This document shows positions 47,202 to 55,407 of a stretch of DNA of 64,000 nucleotides, in pieces (within the stretch, counting starts at the first letter, position 1; every line of letters begins with the position of its first letter). The position numbers and the translations under genes were made by a program. The notes below the pieces were generated by a model. That model did not search any database and had not been told where the DNA came from. It worked only from the letters and a program-made list of their open reading frames with translations. The stretch covers positions 310,001 to 374,000 of the forward strand of contig NZ_JAIQCI010000006.1 of NCBI RefSeq assembly GCF_022378335.1, written 5' to 3'. Origin of the DNA: Croceicoccus hydrothermalis (GTDB lineage Bacteria; Pseudomonadota; Alphaproteobacteria; Sphingomonadales; Sphingomonadaceae).

Positions 47202-47840
47202 TCAGATCAGCGTATTGGCGCCATCGCTACCGCATTCTTCGAAAATGGCGAGCATGCGCTTTTGAGTGGCGAGCTTTGCTTCTGTCCGGGCGATTTCGCG
47301 GCGGAGCCGGTCGGCGCTTCCGATCTGGCTGCGCATTTCCGGCTCGCTTCCGTCGAGCGTTAGCGCAAGTTTCGTGGCGGACCACAGCTGGCTGCTGCTC
47401 GGCTCGAACATGCGGGAAATCAACAATTCCCCACCGGCCAGCACGATCTGAAGCGGGCAACCGCCCGGCAGGCTTTCCATGTCGCCAAGTGCGCGCAACG
47501 TGGTGGCGTCCATCATTTCAGCATTATCGATGACGACGAGATGGCGCGACGTTTCGGTGCGGGCATCTTCGCAATCGATATCGAGCCGGTCGAGAATATG
47601 ACCGCATTCCAACGCGGCATCGAAGCGCAACACGCGTCGATAGTTCGGTCCGACCAGCCGGCCGATTTCGGTGAGGATCGTCCGTCGCTCGGTCCGCAGC
47701 GCACTGGTCAGCACGATGTTGCGGTCACCGCGCTGCACCGCCGCGACGCATTGGCGCATCGCTTGTGCCGGGCCTACGCGCACCTGCCTGAAAAGCACCT
47801 GCGTCCGGTCTTCGAAAGTCGCATTATCGTTCTGAAACAT
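47202..47840 (-). CDS. ATPase-like protein lacking a P-loop (possibly ExeA/GspA-related)
   Basis: The 212-residue product has an ATPase-like arrangement: a Walker-B-like strand HLVVIDNAEMMDATTLRALG near the middle and a preceding strand/helix unit RNIVLTSALRTERRTILTEI where Walker A should be. That segment has no GxxxxGKT, so nucleotide binding is doubtful. The tail is a short coiled coil (LRREIARTEAKLATQKRM). Related ExeA-like ATPases occur in exosortase/EPS loci, and decarboxylase and ligase genes of that type lie directly upstream on the same strand. Start chosen 8 bp after GAGG; ATG 47846 is possible. Identification is tentative. Confidence 0.55.
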   Translation of the reverse strand: MFQNDNATFEDRTQVLFRQVRVGPAQAMRQCVAAVQRGDRNIVLTSALRTERRTILTEIGRLVGPNYRRVLRFDAALECGHILDRLDIDCEDARTETSRHLVVIDNAEMMDATTLRALGDMESLPGGCPLQIVLAGGELLISRMFEPSSSQLWSATKLALTLDGSEPEMRSQIGSADRLRREIARTEAKLATQKRMLAIFEECGSDGANTLI

Positions 47841-48005
47841 GAGCATGCCCTCTGCGCTGGGATACGAGAGAATTATGCCCAATAAGGTTTCGATGCATAA
47901 GCGTAGCTGCATCCATATCCAACTAAATCAAATGTTAACTAGAAAGCCACGGGGAAATCCGCGAAAAATTACCTCCGTAATGGTGCAAATGGCCGATTGG
48001 CCCCA
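47841..48005 (-). promoter_or_regulatory. AT-richer spacer with inverted repeats upstream of the ATPase-like gene
   Basis: This 165-bp gap is visibly richer in A/T than its surroundings. It holds a perfect ATTAC-4-GTAAT inverted repeat (47968-47981), a GGCC-GATT-GGCC repeat (47991-48002), and on the minus strand TTAA-7-TTTA (47938 to about 47924), which partly resembles the TTAA-N7-TTAA site of the CtrA regulator. It likely contains a promoter for the minus-strand gene; the operator assignments are guesses. Confidence 0.35.
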
Positions 48006-49226
48006 TCAAAAGATAAGTTCGGTGGCCTTTCCGTGGCCCAGAAAGTCCGAGGGACTCGCGCTCGCCCCATACGCACCGGCACAGAAAACCGCCACCATAT
48101 CGCCCGTTTCAATGCGCGGAAGGGCGGCATTCTCCGCAATCCGGTCGATCGGCGTACACAGCCGCCCGACGATGGTCTGCCCACGCTCCATCGCCGGCGC
48201 ATCCATCCGATTGGCGATGGCAACGGGATAGTTGCGCCGAACCACGGTTCCGAAATTTCCGGATGCCGCGAGCTGATGATGCAGCCCCCCGTCGATCACC
48301 GCGAAGATCTCGCCGTGGCTCTCCTTTACATCGAGCACGCGGGACAGATAGACCCCCGCCTCCCCGACGAGCCATCGGCCAAGCTCGATCGCGAACGCCG
48401 TGTCGCGCAATATGGCGGGACGGTCGGACAATTGCCCGCACAACGCCTGCCCGACCGCGTCGATATCGAGCGGCGCGTCACCCGCGAAATAGGGAATGCC
48501 GAAACCGCCGCCCAGATTGCAATGCGGCACCGCCGCGCCGCTGTCCTCACCCAGTCGGGCGGCCAGTGCGATGGTGGCGGCCTGCGTTTCAATCACCGCC
48601 GCCGCATCGAGCGCCTGGCTCCCCGCATAGATGTGGAAGCCGCGCCAATGCGCCCCGCTCTCCACGATTTCGCGGACGAGCGCGGGAACGCGCGCCGCAT
48701 CGATGCCGAACTGGCGCGGTCCGCCCCCCATCTTCATGCCAGAGCCGCGCAGATCGAAATCGGGATTGACCCGAATGGCCAGCCGCGGCGCAATGCCGAG
48801 CCGCTCTCCGATCGCGAAAGCTCGCCGCGCTTCTCCCTCGGACTCCAGGTTCAGCGTGATGCCCGCCATGATCGCATCGGACAATTCGCCATCGTCCTTG
48901 CCCGGGCCGGCGAAGCTGATGCGGGCCGGTTCCACGCCCGCCTCTCGCGCCAGGCGCAATTCACCGCCCGAGGCGATATCGAAACCATCGACCAGCCCCG
49001 CCATGCGCGACAGCAATGGCGGAAACGGATTCGCCTTCATCGCATAATGGATCGCCAGATCGCCCGGCATTGCCGACCGCAACATCGCGACCCGCCGTTC
49101 GAGCATGGCGGCGGAATAGACGAAGGCAGGCGTATGCCCCGCCCATTGCGATACCGGCGTACCGTCGATGGCAAGCTCTCCGTCGAGCGTGGTAAAACCA
49201 TCGGGAATGGGGCCAAGCTTCTTCAT
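48006..49226 (-). CDS. PLP-dependent decarboxylase, exosortase-A-associated type
   Basis: A fold-type III (alanine-racemase-like) decarboxylase of 406 residues, related to diaminopimelate and ornithine decarboxylases. The PLP lysine is in IHYAMKANPFPP (about residue 62), the glycine loop in NLGGGFGIPYFAG, and the catalytic Cys/Asp in RLCTPIDR (about 358); a CAGAYGASASPSDFLGH block follows. It best resembles the dCO2ase_PEP1 family found with exosortase-A/EPS gene sets rather than LysA. It overlaps the ligase gene by 4 bp, so the two are coupled. Product is presumably an amine; identity unknown. Confidence 0.8.
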   Translation of the reverse strand: MKKLGPIPDGFTTLDGELAIDGTPVSQWAGHTPAFVYSAAMLERRVAMLRSAMPGDLAIHYAMKANPFPPLLSRMAGLVDGFDIASGGELRLAREAGVEPARISFAGPGKDDGELSDAIMAGITLNLESEGEARRAFAIGERLGIAPRLAIRVNPDFDLRGSGMKMGGGPRQFGIDAARVPALVREIVESGAHWRGFHIYAGSQALDAAAVIETQAATIALAARLGEDSGAAVPHCNLGGGFGIPYFAGDAPLDIDAVGQALCGQLSDRPAILRDTAFAIELGRWLVGEAGVYLSRVLDVKESHGEIFAVIDGGLHHQLAASGNFGTVVRRNYPVAIANRMDAPAMERGQTIVGRLCTPIDRIAENAALPRIETGDMVAVFCAGAYGASASPSDFLGHGKATELIF

Positions 49227-50764
49227 CGTGCAGCACTCTCGATTGCGTGGATGAGGCCGGCACGGTCCAGCTTTCCGGTTGCGCCCCGCGGCATTTCATC
49301 GCGCCAATGGATATGGGCCGGCTGCATGAAGGACGGCAATGCGCGGGACAATGCCTTCGGCAATTCGGCCTGCGCGCGATCGGAACCGACCCCCGGCGCC
49401 GCGCGCGCGACCATGTGAATGGTCTGCCCCGCGCGGGCATCGGGCAGGCCGAATGCGACGGCCTCGGCCACAAGGTCGGTGCCCAGCGCCGCATCCTCGA
49501 TCTCCTGCGGGCTGATCCGCTGACCGAAGGATTTGATCATCGCGTCGCGCCGCCCGACGAAATAGAGCAGACCGTCCTCGCCCATGCGCACCCTGTCGCC
49601 GGACCACACCGCCATGCCGCCATAGCGCGATTTCGCCGGCGCGGGTCTGAACCGTTCGGCGGTGCGCGCCGGATCCCGCCAATACCCTTGCGCGACGAGC
49701 GGCCCTGCATGGACCAGCTCGCCCTCGTCTCCCGGTCCGCCCGGCGTTCCGTCGTCGCGCATCACGATGATTTCGGCATGCGGAATGGCGCGGCCGATGC
49801 TGGTCGGTTTTACGTCCACCACGTCGGGGTCGAGAAAGGTCGAGCGAAACGCCTCGGTCAGGCCGTACATCGGGTAGAGCCGCGCATCGGGAAAGCGGGC
49901 TCGCAATGCCCGCACCAATGGTTCGCCCAGCGCGCCGCCGCTATTGGTAAGCCGCCGCAGCGTCGCGCGCGCCTCCGCCGTCCATTCCTGCTCCAGCAAT
50001 TGCACCCAGAGCGGCGGGACACCGGCAAGCGTGGTGATCCGTCTGTCCGCGACGGCCTTCACCACGGCGCGGGGGAAAAGATAGTCGATCGGCACCGCCG
50101 CACCGCCCGCAAACCATGTCGAGAACAGCTGATTCTGTCCGTAATCGAACGCCAGGGGGAGGACGCACAAGGTCCGGTCGTCACGCCCCATGCGAAGGTA
50201 GGACGCCACCGCCTCCGCGCCCAGCCAGAGATTCGCGTGGCTGAGCATGACCCCCTTTGGCCGCCCGGTCGATCCGCTGGTATACAGGATCGCGGCGAGA
50301 TCGTGCGGTTTGGCGGACGACGGCATCATGGCATTTCCGCCCATCGCCGCCTTTTCGCAGGTCGTCTCCTCGACCATAGCGCAGCCCGCGGGCACGTCGC
50401 CATCGCCCAGCGTATCAAGCCGACCGGCGTTGCCGATAATCATCCGCGCGCCGCTGTCATCGAGGATATGCGCCACCTGCGCGGGCTTCAGGACCGGATT
50501 CACCGGCACGTGCACCATTCCCGCGCGCGGCGCGGCGAGCGGCATCACGCAGGTCAGCCAGCCCTTCCCCGCCCAGCTCGCCACCCGGGCACCGTCTTCC
50601 CATCCCTCCTGCTCCCCCCTGTGCGCAAGCCATGCGGCGAGGTGCCCGACCGCACGCTCCAGCCCGGCAAAGGGCAGCGTCCGCTCCTTCAGCACGAGGG
50701 CATCGGCGTCCGGCGCGCCGCAAAGGGCGAGATGATCGACAGGGCGGGAATGCGGCGGTGTCAT
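49223..50764 (-). CDS. AMP-forming acyl-CoA/ACP ligase, exosortase-A-associated type
   Basis: An adenylate-forming enzyme of about 513 residues with the signature loop ILYTSGSTGRPKGVMLSH (about 160), the YPMYGLTEAF core motif and the C-terminal hinge and catalytic Lys region PRGATGKLDRAGL. The arrangement with a type III decarboxylase and an acyl carrier protein matches ligase_PEP_1 of exosortase-A loci. It probably activates an acid or amino acid and loads it onto the neighbouring carrier protein (inference). The start is uncertain: ATG 50764 was chosen to align with the usual N-terminus; ATG 50776, ATG 50800 and TTG 50821 are open. Confidence 0.82.
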   Translation of the reverse strand: MTPPHSRPVDHLALCGAPDADALVLKERTLPFAGLERAVGHLAAWLAHRGEQEGWEDGARVASWAGKGWLTCVMPLAAPRAGMVHVPVNPVLKPAQVAHILDDSGARMIIGNAGRLDTLGDGDVPAGCAMVEETTCEKAAMGGNAMMPSSAKPHDLAAILYTSGSTGRPKGVMLSHANLWLGAEAVASYLRMGRDDRTLCVLPLAFDYGQNQLFSTWFAGGAAVPIDYLFPRAVVKAVADRRITTLAGVPPLWVQLLEQEWTAEARATLRRLTNSGGALGEPLVRALRARFPDARLYPMYGLTEAFRSTFLDPDVVDVKPTSIGRAIPHAEIIVMRDDGTPGGPGDEGELVHAGPLVAQGYWRDPARTAERFRPAPAKSRYGGMAVWSGDRVRMGEDGLLYFVGRRDAMIKSFGQRISPQEIEDAALGTDLVAEAVAFGLPDARAGQTIHMVARAAPGVGSDRAQAELPKALSRALPSFMQPAHIHWRDEMPRGATGKLDRAGLIHAIESAAR

Positions 50765-50841
50765 GATCCTATCCATAGCATTGCCAGCGTGCGCCGCCAT
50801 GCTTGCGTCCGCGCCCTTCAAAAGCTAAGCCGCCGGGCGCT

Positions 50842-51126
50842 ATGAACGAAGCCATTCCCCCGGTCATCCAGTCGTCCGATACGAAATTGCGGGCCGTGCT
50901 TGCCGACATACTGGCGCTTTCGGAACAGAGGGTCGCCGGTTTCGACGCGGATACGGAGCTTTTCGGCGCGCTGCCCGAACTGGATTCGCAGGCGGTCGCA
51001 GGGCTTCTCACCGAGATCGAGGACAGCTTCGACATCGTGATCGAGGATGACGAAGTCGATGGCGACATGCTCGAAACCTATGGCGCGCTGCTGCGCTTCG
51101 TCATGGAAAAGCGCGCCGGGCGCTGA
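50842..51126 (+). CDS. Acyl carrier protein
   Basis: A 94-residue acidic four-helix carrier protein. The phosphopantetheine attachment serine is Ser49 in PELDSQAVAGLL, followed by the acidic recognition helix EIEDSFDIVIEDDEV. It diverges from the ligase gene (77 bp between the chosen starts) and converges with trxB. Its location points to a dedicated carrier for the ligase rather than the fatty-acid AcpP, which is normally next to fabF. Confidence 0.88.
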   Translation: MNEAIPPVIQSSDTKLRAVLADILALSEQRVAGFDADTELFGALPELDSQAVAGLLTEIEDSFDIVIEDDEVDGDMLETYGALLRFVMEKRAGR

Positions 51127-51154
51127 GGCCCGGCTGGCTTGCCACGCGCAGGGC

Positions 51155-52129
51155 TCAGGCGTCCTCGCCCGCCATTTCGTCGCGCGCGACCTCCAGCGTG
51201 CCCAGAAACCGTTCCGCATCGAGCGCGGCCATGCACCCGGTACCGGCCGCCGTGACCGCCTGGCGATAGGTGTGATCCATCACGTCGCCGCATGCGAATA
51301 CGCCGGGGATTTCCGTCCTGGGCGTACCGGGCGCCACCTCGATATATCCTGACGGATCGAGGGGGAGCTGCCCTGCGAACAATTCGGTCGCCGGCGCATG
51401 GCCGATCGCGACGAACGCGCCCTCTGTGTCAAAGCGGCTTTCCTCGCCCGTATCGGTGTCTTTCAGCCGGAGATGGGTCAGACCCTTGCCGTCTTCGCCG
51501 CAGAATTCCTCGACCGTCTTGTTCCACAGTACGCTGATCTTGTCGCTTTTGTGCAGGCGGTCCTGAAGAATCTTTTCGGCACGCAGGCTGTCGCGCCGGT
51601 GGATGAGCGTCACGTCATCGGAATGGTTGGTGAGATAGAGCGCCTCCTCGACCGCGGTATTGCCGCCGCCAATGACCACGACTTTCTTGCCGCGATAGAA
51701 GAACCCGTCGCACGTCGCGCAGGCCGACACGCCCTTGCCGGAAAAAGCCTGCTCGCCTTCCACCCCCAGCCATTTCGCCTGCGCCCCGGTGGCGATGCAC
51801 AACGTGTCGCCGTGATATTCGTCGCCGCTGTCGCCCTTCGCAACGAACGGAGGCCCGCTCTTCAGATCGACCGAGGTAATCGTGTCCCACATCATCCGCG
51901 TGCCGACATGCTCTGCCTGCGCCTGCATCTCTTGCATCAGCCACGGCCCCTGGATCACGTCGCGAAAGCCGGGATAATTCTCGACATCGGTGGTGATGGT
52001 GAGCTGCCCACCCGGCTGAAGCCCCTGCACCACGATCGGCTCCATCCCTGCGCGCGCGGCATAGATCGCGGCGGAAAGCCCGGCGGGGCCGGAACCGATG
52101 ATGAGCATGCGGGTCTTGTGAATGGTCAT
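51155..52129 (-). CDS. trxB: Thioredoxin-disulfide reductase
   Basis: TrxB uses NADPH and FAD to reduce thioredoxin. The 324-residue protein has the FAD loop IIGSGPAGLSAAIYAARAG, the redox centre CATC (about residues 136-139), the NADPH loop VVIGGGNTAVEEAL and the C-terminal FAD motif GVFACGDVMDHTYRQAV. It is a single gene, with 101 bp before the next minus-strand gene. Confidence 0.97.
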   Translation of the reverse strand: MTIHKTRMLIIGSGPAGLSAAIYAARAGMEPIVVQGLQPGGQLTITTDVENYPGFRDVIQGPWLMQEMQAQAEHVGTRMMWDTITSVDLKSGPPFVAKGDSGDEYHGDTLCIATGAQAKWLGVEGEQAFSGKGVSACATCDGFFYRGKKVVVIGGGNTAVEEALYLTNHSDDVTLIHRRDSLRAEKILQDRLHKSDKISVLWNKTVEEFCGEDGKGLTHLRLKDTDTGEESRFDTEGAFVAIGHAPATELFAGQLPLDPSGYIEVAPGTPRTEIPGVFACGDVMDHTYRQAVTAAGTGCMAALDAERFLGTLEVARDEMAGEDA

Positions 52130-52231
52130 GATGCGTATGTCCGTCTGGCGTGTTCGTATGGGCGTGCCTGCCAGATAGGGATCAATCGGACGAAAGCCAA
52201 TCCACCCTTACGCACATGGCGTATCCGCGGT

Positions 52232-52939
52232 TCAGCGCCGCCCGGTCAGCAACGGGTATGGATTGATGGCGGACCCTTCGAACCATTCCTCACCCGGTTC
52301 CATCCGCATCACCGCGAAATGAAGATGCGGCGCGGACGGATCGGCGTTTCCGGTGCTTCCGACCGTGCCGATCCGGTCGCCGCGCCGTATCCGCACGCCC
52401 TCGCGCAATGGCGCGGCATAGCCGCCAAGATGCGCGTAATAATGAATCTCTCCCCCGTCCCGCGTGCGGATATAGACGGTCTTGCCGCCTTCGTCGGAGC
52501 GGAACAGTTTCTCGACCACACCGCCTTCGGCCGCCATCACCGGCGTTCCGGCAGGGGCCATGATGTCGATGGCGTCATGAACCCGTGCGCCGCCCGCGCG
52601 CGCATCGCGGAACGTGTCGGTCAGCATCTCTGCCCGAACCCCGGCGACCGGAATCGCAAGCGGGGCGCGTGCCGGCAGATCGCGCGTAGCGATGTCGCCA
52701 CGCCGGACCGGCGGAGTGTTTCCCTCGCCGCGGGCCTGCACTGCGGCCCCATCGCGGGCATCGCCGGGCGCCGGCAACGGCGCATCGCCGACGCTCGGAT
52801 CATAGGTCGGTTCTGGCGGACGATAGGGGTCGAGCAGCGCATAGGCCAGCAACCAGGCGATCGAGGTCAGCGCGATGCTGATCACCGCGATCTTCACATC
52901 GCGGGCGAAACGCCCCGAATTGTCGCGCGACGGGTTCAT
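52232..52939 (-). CDS. M23 family metallopeptidase (LytM-like)
   Basis: A 235-residue membrane-anchored peptidoglycan endopeptidase. One membrane segment (about residues 15-35) is followed by a Pro/Arg-rich linker and a LytM domain with zinc ligands in RVHDAIDIMAP (His about 118 and Asp) and APHLHFAV (about 203). It follows the L,D-transpeptidase gene by 9 bp, suggesting joint action on cell-wall cross-links. Confidence 0.9.
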   Translation of the reverse strand: MNPSRDNSGRFARDVKIAVISIALTSIAWLLAYALLDPYRPPEPTYDPSVGDAPLPAPGDARDGAAVQARGEGNTPPVRRGDIATRDLPARAPLAIPVAGVRAEMLTDTFRDARAGGARVHDAIDIMAPAGTPVMAAEGGVVEKLFRSDEGGKTVYIRTRDGGEIHYYAHLGGYAAPLREGVRIRRGDRIGTVGSTGNADPSAPHLHFAVMRMEPGEEWFEGSAINPYPLLTGRR

Positions 52940-52948
52940 CCGGCCCGC

Positions 52949-54211
52949 CTATTTCTGAAACACGACCTTGGTCGATCCCGACACCATTTCGGCGAGCCGC
53001 GCCGCATCCCAGTTGGTCAGGCGGACGCACCCATGGCTTTGCGCGCGGCCGATGGTTTCGGGCGCCGAGGTGCCGTGAATGCCGTAGTGTTCCTTCGAAA
53101 GGTCGATCCACACGACGCCGACGGGGCCGTTCGGTCCGGGGGGCAATTGCCGGTCCTGCTCGCTATCGGGCACGTCCCAGAACAGGTCGGGATCGTAGGC
53201 GAAGGGCGGGTTATGCGCGACGCCATCGATCTTCCAATCGCCGATGGGGAGCGGATCATTGCTCGATCCCGAGGTCACGGTGAACGTCGCGATCACCTCA
53301 TCGCTGTCGTTATAGGCGACGAGCGTCTTTTCCGATTCGTCGACCACGATGCGGGCGGCATCGGGCTGCTCCGTCCCGACGCCGAGCATGCGCAGCGTGG
53401 AGCGCCACTCATCATCCAGCTTTGCCCGGCGGTCCATGAAATCGGCGCCAATATTGGGAACGCGAATTTTCTGTCCGGCGGCGAAAGCGGAACCATTCGC
53501 ATTTTCGGCATCTTCCCTGGCGCCCGGCAACGCGGAAGCGGACGCCGACGGCGTGGCTTTCGGGGCCGATCCGCTTTCCGCCGCATCGCCATCGTTGAAC
53601 CGCTGCGTCGCGCTCGCGCCCAGCATGTCCGCGCCAGCGGGGCGCCCATCGGGGTTGAGCATGCGAAGCGTCTCGACCGTAGTGTGGAAACGTTCGGCCA
53701 GCTTTTCTTCGAGCGATGCGTAGCCCAAACGCTGCATCTGTGCCTGCTCGGCCGGGTCGTCGGGGACCGGCTCGAACCGGCCAACGGCGAATTCTTCCGG
53801 AATGGTGACGACGCGCGTTGCGGCGATATTGTCATATTCGGCGAGCGCTGCGCGGGTTTCGTCGTTCATTTCGCCGGTCGGTTCCAGATCGTTGGCCATC
53901 TGGAACCCCTCGATCGCATTGCGGGTCGACAGGCCCATCTTTCCGTCGATCACCCCCGGCGAAAAGGCGAGGCGGTCGAGGACAACCTGCAACTGCATCG
54001 TGGGCCGCTCCTCGCTGTCGGGATATTGTTTGGCCTGCGTTTCGCCGGGCGCGGGATCGTTGCTGGCCATGGCGTCGGCGTCGTTGTCGTCTACCGCGGC
54101 CTCGCTCTGCGTCGGCTGCGGCTCCGGCGTTTCGGCCTCGCTCCCGCACGCGACCAGTGCCAGAGCCAGAGGAAACGCCAGGGTTGCAGGGGAAAGCCGC
54201 ATAATCGTCAC
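52949..54211 (-). CDS. L,D-transpeptidase lipoprotein with peptidoglycan-binding domain
   Basis: The 420-residue protein has a lipobox (LALALVACGSE), a low-complexity acidic linker, a PG_binding_1 domain (about residues 70-110) and a YkuD catalytic domain. The active-site pattern is HGTSAPETIGRAQSHGCVRL with Cys about 393. L,D-transpeptidases form 3-3 cross-links or attach proteins to peptidoglycan. It sits upstream of the M23 gene in one unit. Earlier hydrophobic residues make the Met at 54211 a good start; Met4 is also possible. Confidence 0.92.
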   Translation of the reverse strand: MTIMRLSPATLAFPLALALVACGSEAETPEPQPTQSEAAVDDNDADAMASNDPAPGETQAKQYPDSEERPTMQLQVVLDRLAFSPGVIDGKMGLSTRNAIEGFQMANDLEPTGEMNDETRAALAEYDNIAATRVVTIPEEFAVGRFEPVPDDPAEQAQMQRLGYASLEEKLAERFHTTVETLRMLNPDGRPAGADMLGASATQRFNDGDAAESGSAPKATPSASASALPGAREDAENANGSAFAAGQKIRVPNIGADFMDRRAKLDDEWRSTLRMLGVGTEQPDAARIVVDESEKTLVAYNDSDEVIATFTVTSGSSNDPLPIGDWKIDGVAHNPPFAYDPDLFWDVPDSEQDRQLPPGPNGPVGVVWIDLSKEHYGIHGTSAPETIGRAQSHGCVRLTNWDAARLAEMVSGSTKVVFQK

Positions 54212-54299
54212 ATCCTCATCAGTTCCGGTCGTCGCTCGATACGCACCGGTTCGCTCGTTCCTGCATCAAACGTCGCGGAGACGAATTCGTGCCGGGCCC

Positions 54300-54953
54300 C
54301 TAGCGACGAAATTCGCCCTCCGGCCGGGGCGGCGCGTCGGCGATCGCGCGGGCGAAGGCACGGACCGACGCCGCCTCTTCCCCGTTCCAGACAGCGCCCG
54401 ACACCGCGAGAAAATCCGCCCCCGCCGTCACCAGCGGGGCGCAGTTTTCCGGCGTAATGCCGCCGATCGCCACGCACGGAATCTCGAACAGATGCTGCCA
54501 GAATTCCAGCAGTTCGAGTTCTGCGCGATGTTCGGTTTCCTTCGTCGTGCTGGGAAAGAACGCGCCGAACGCGACGTAATCGGCCCCCGCCTCGCCCGCA
54601 TCCATCGCCAGATGGCGGCTTGCATGACAGGTCACGCCGATCTGCGCGTCCTTGCCAAGTTTTTCGCGGGCATCGGCAACCGTGCCGTCACCCTGCCCCA
54701 GATGCACGCCGTCGGCGCCGAGCCGATTGGCGAGGCTGATGGAATCGTTCACGATAAATCCGACGCCGCGATCGGCGCAGATCGCGTGGAGCGGTTCGGC
54801 GAGACGTGCGGCCTCGTGCTGATCCATGTCCTTCACGCGAAACTGGAAAGCGGTGACGATACCGTCGCCGGCATCGATGGCGCGGGCAAGCCGGCCCGGA
54901 AAATCACCGGTCACGTCGAGCGGCGAAATGAGATAGAGATCGGTGCGGTTCAT
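54300..54953 (-). CDS. thiE: Thiamine-phosphate synthase
   Basis: ThiE couples HMP-pyrophosphate to the thiazole phosphate in thiamine synthesis. The 217-residue TIM barrel has FQFRVKDMD, the phosphate/Mg-binding IVNDSISLANRLGADGVHLGQGD and GVTCHASRHLAMDAGEAGADYVAFGAFFPSTTK. No other thi genes are in the window. The TenI subfamily is less likely because these substrate-site residues are intact. Confidence 0.9.
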   Translation of the reverse strand: MNRTDLYLISPLDVTGDFPGRLARAIDAGDGIVTAFQFRVKDMDQHEAARLAEPLHAICADRGVGFIVNDSISLANRLGADGVHLGQGDGTVADAREKLGKDAQIGVTCHASRHLAMDAGEAGADYVAFGAFFPSTTKETEHRAELELLEFWQHLFEIPCVAIGGITPENCAPLVTAGADFLAVSGAVWNGEEAASVRAFARAIADAPPRPEGEFRR

Positions 54954-54994
54954 GCCCGATGCCCTAACCGCGTCGCGAAGGAGTGTGAAGTCTT

Positions 54995-55399
54995 ATGCAC
55001 GATCGAACGATATTGCCTGCCTGCATCATGGCGCTCGCCACGCTTTCCGGATGTGCGGGGATGGGCGAGGAACGCACGGAACGCACCTCGCCCCCGCCTT
55101 CGACGCGGGCGGCTGTTGCCATCGGCGAACCGGTGCGGGCGGACGACTGGACACTCACCACGCAGGCCGTGATTGAAGACAGCCGCTGTCCGGTGGGCAC
55201 GCAATGCGTATGGGTCGGCCGCGTCGTCGTGGAGGTGACGGTAGAGGGCGAAGAAGGGACCGAGACACGCACGCTCATCGCCGGGGAGGACGCCACGTTG
55301 CGCGGAACCCGCGTTCAGCTCACGAACGTGGCGCCTGAAAAAGGCGAAGCGGCAATCCCGACGGGGGATTACCGCTTCGTTTACGCGATCACGCCATAG
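54995..55399 (+). CDS. Small predicted lipoprotein
   Basis: A 134-residue protein with a lipoprotein signal (MALATLSGCAGM, Cys20). The mature part is one compact beta-rich domain with the phrase IEDSRCPVGTQCVWVGRVVVEV, a Cys pair flanking a Pro-Val-Gly turn that recurs in uncharacterised bacterial exported proteins, where I recall it as DSRCPxGxxCxWxG. It diverges from thiE and converges with fda 8 bp away. Function unknown. Confidence 0.75.
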   Translation: MHDRTILPACIMALATLSGCAGMGEERTERTSPPPSTRAAVAIGEPVRADDWTLTTQAVIEDSRCPVGTQCVWVGRVVVEVTVEGEEGTETRTLIAGEDATLRGTRVQLTNVAPEKGEAAIPTGDYRFVYAITP

Positions 55400-55407
55400 G
55401 CGCAGGC

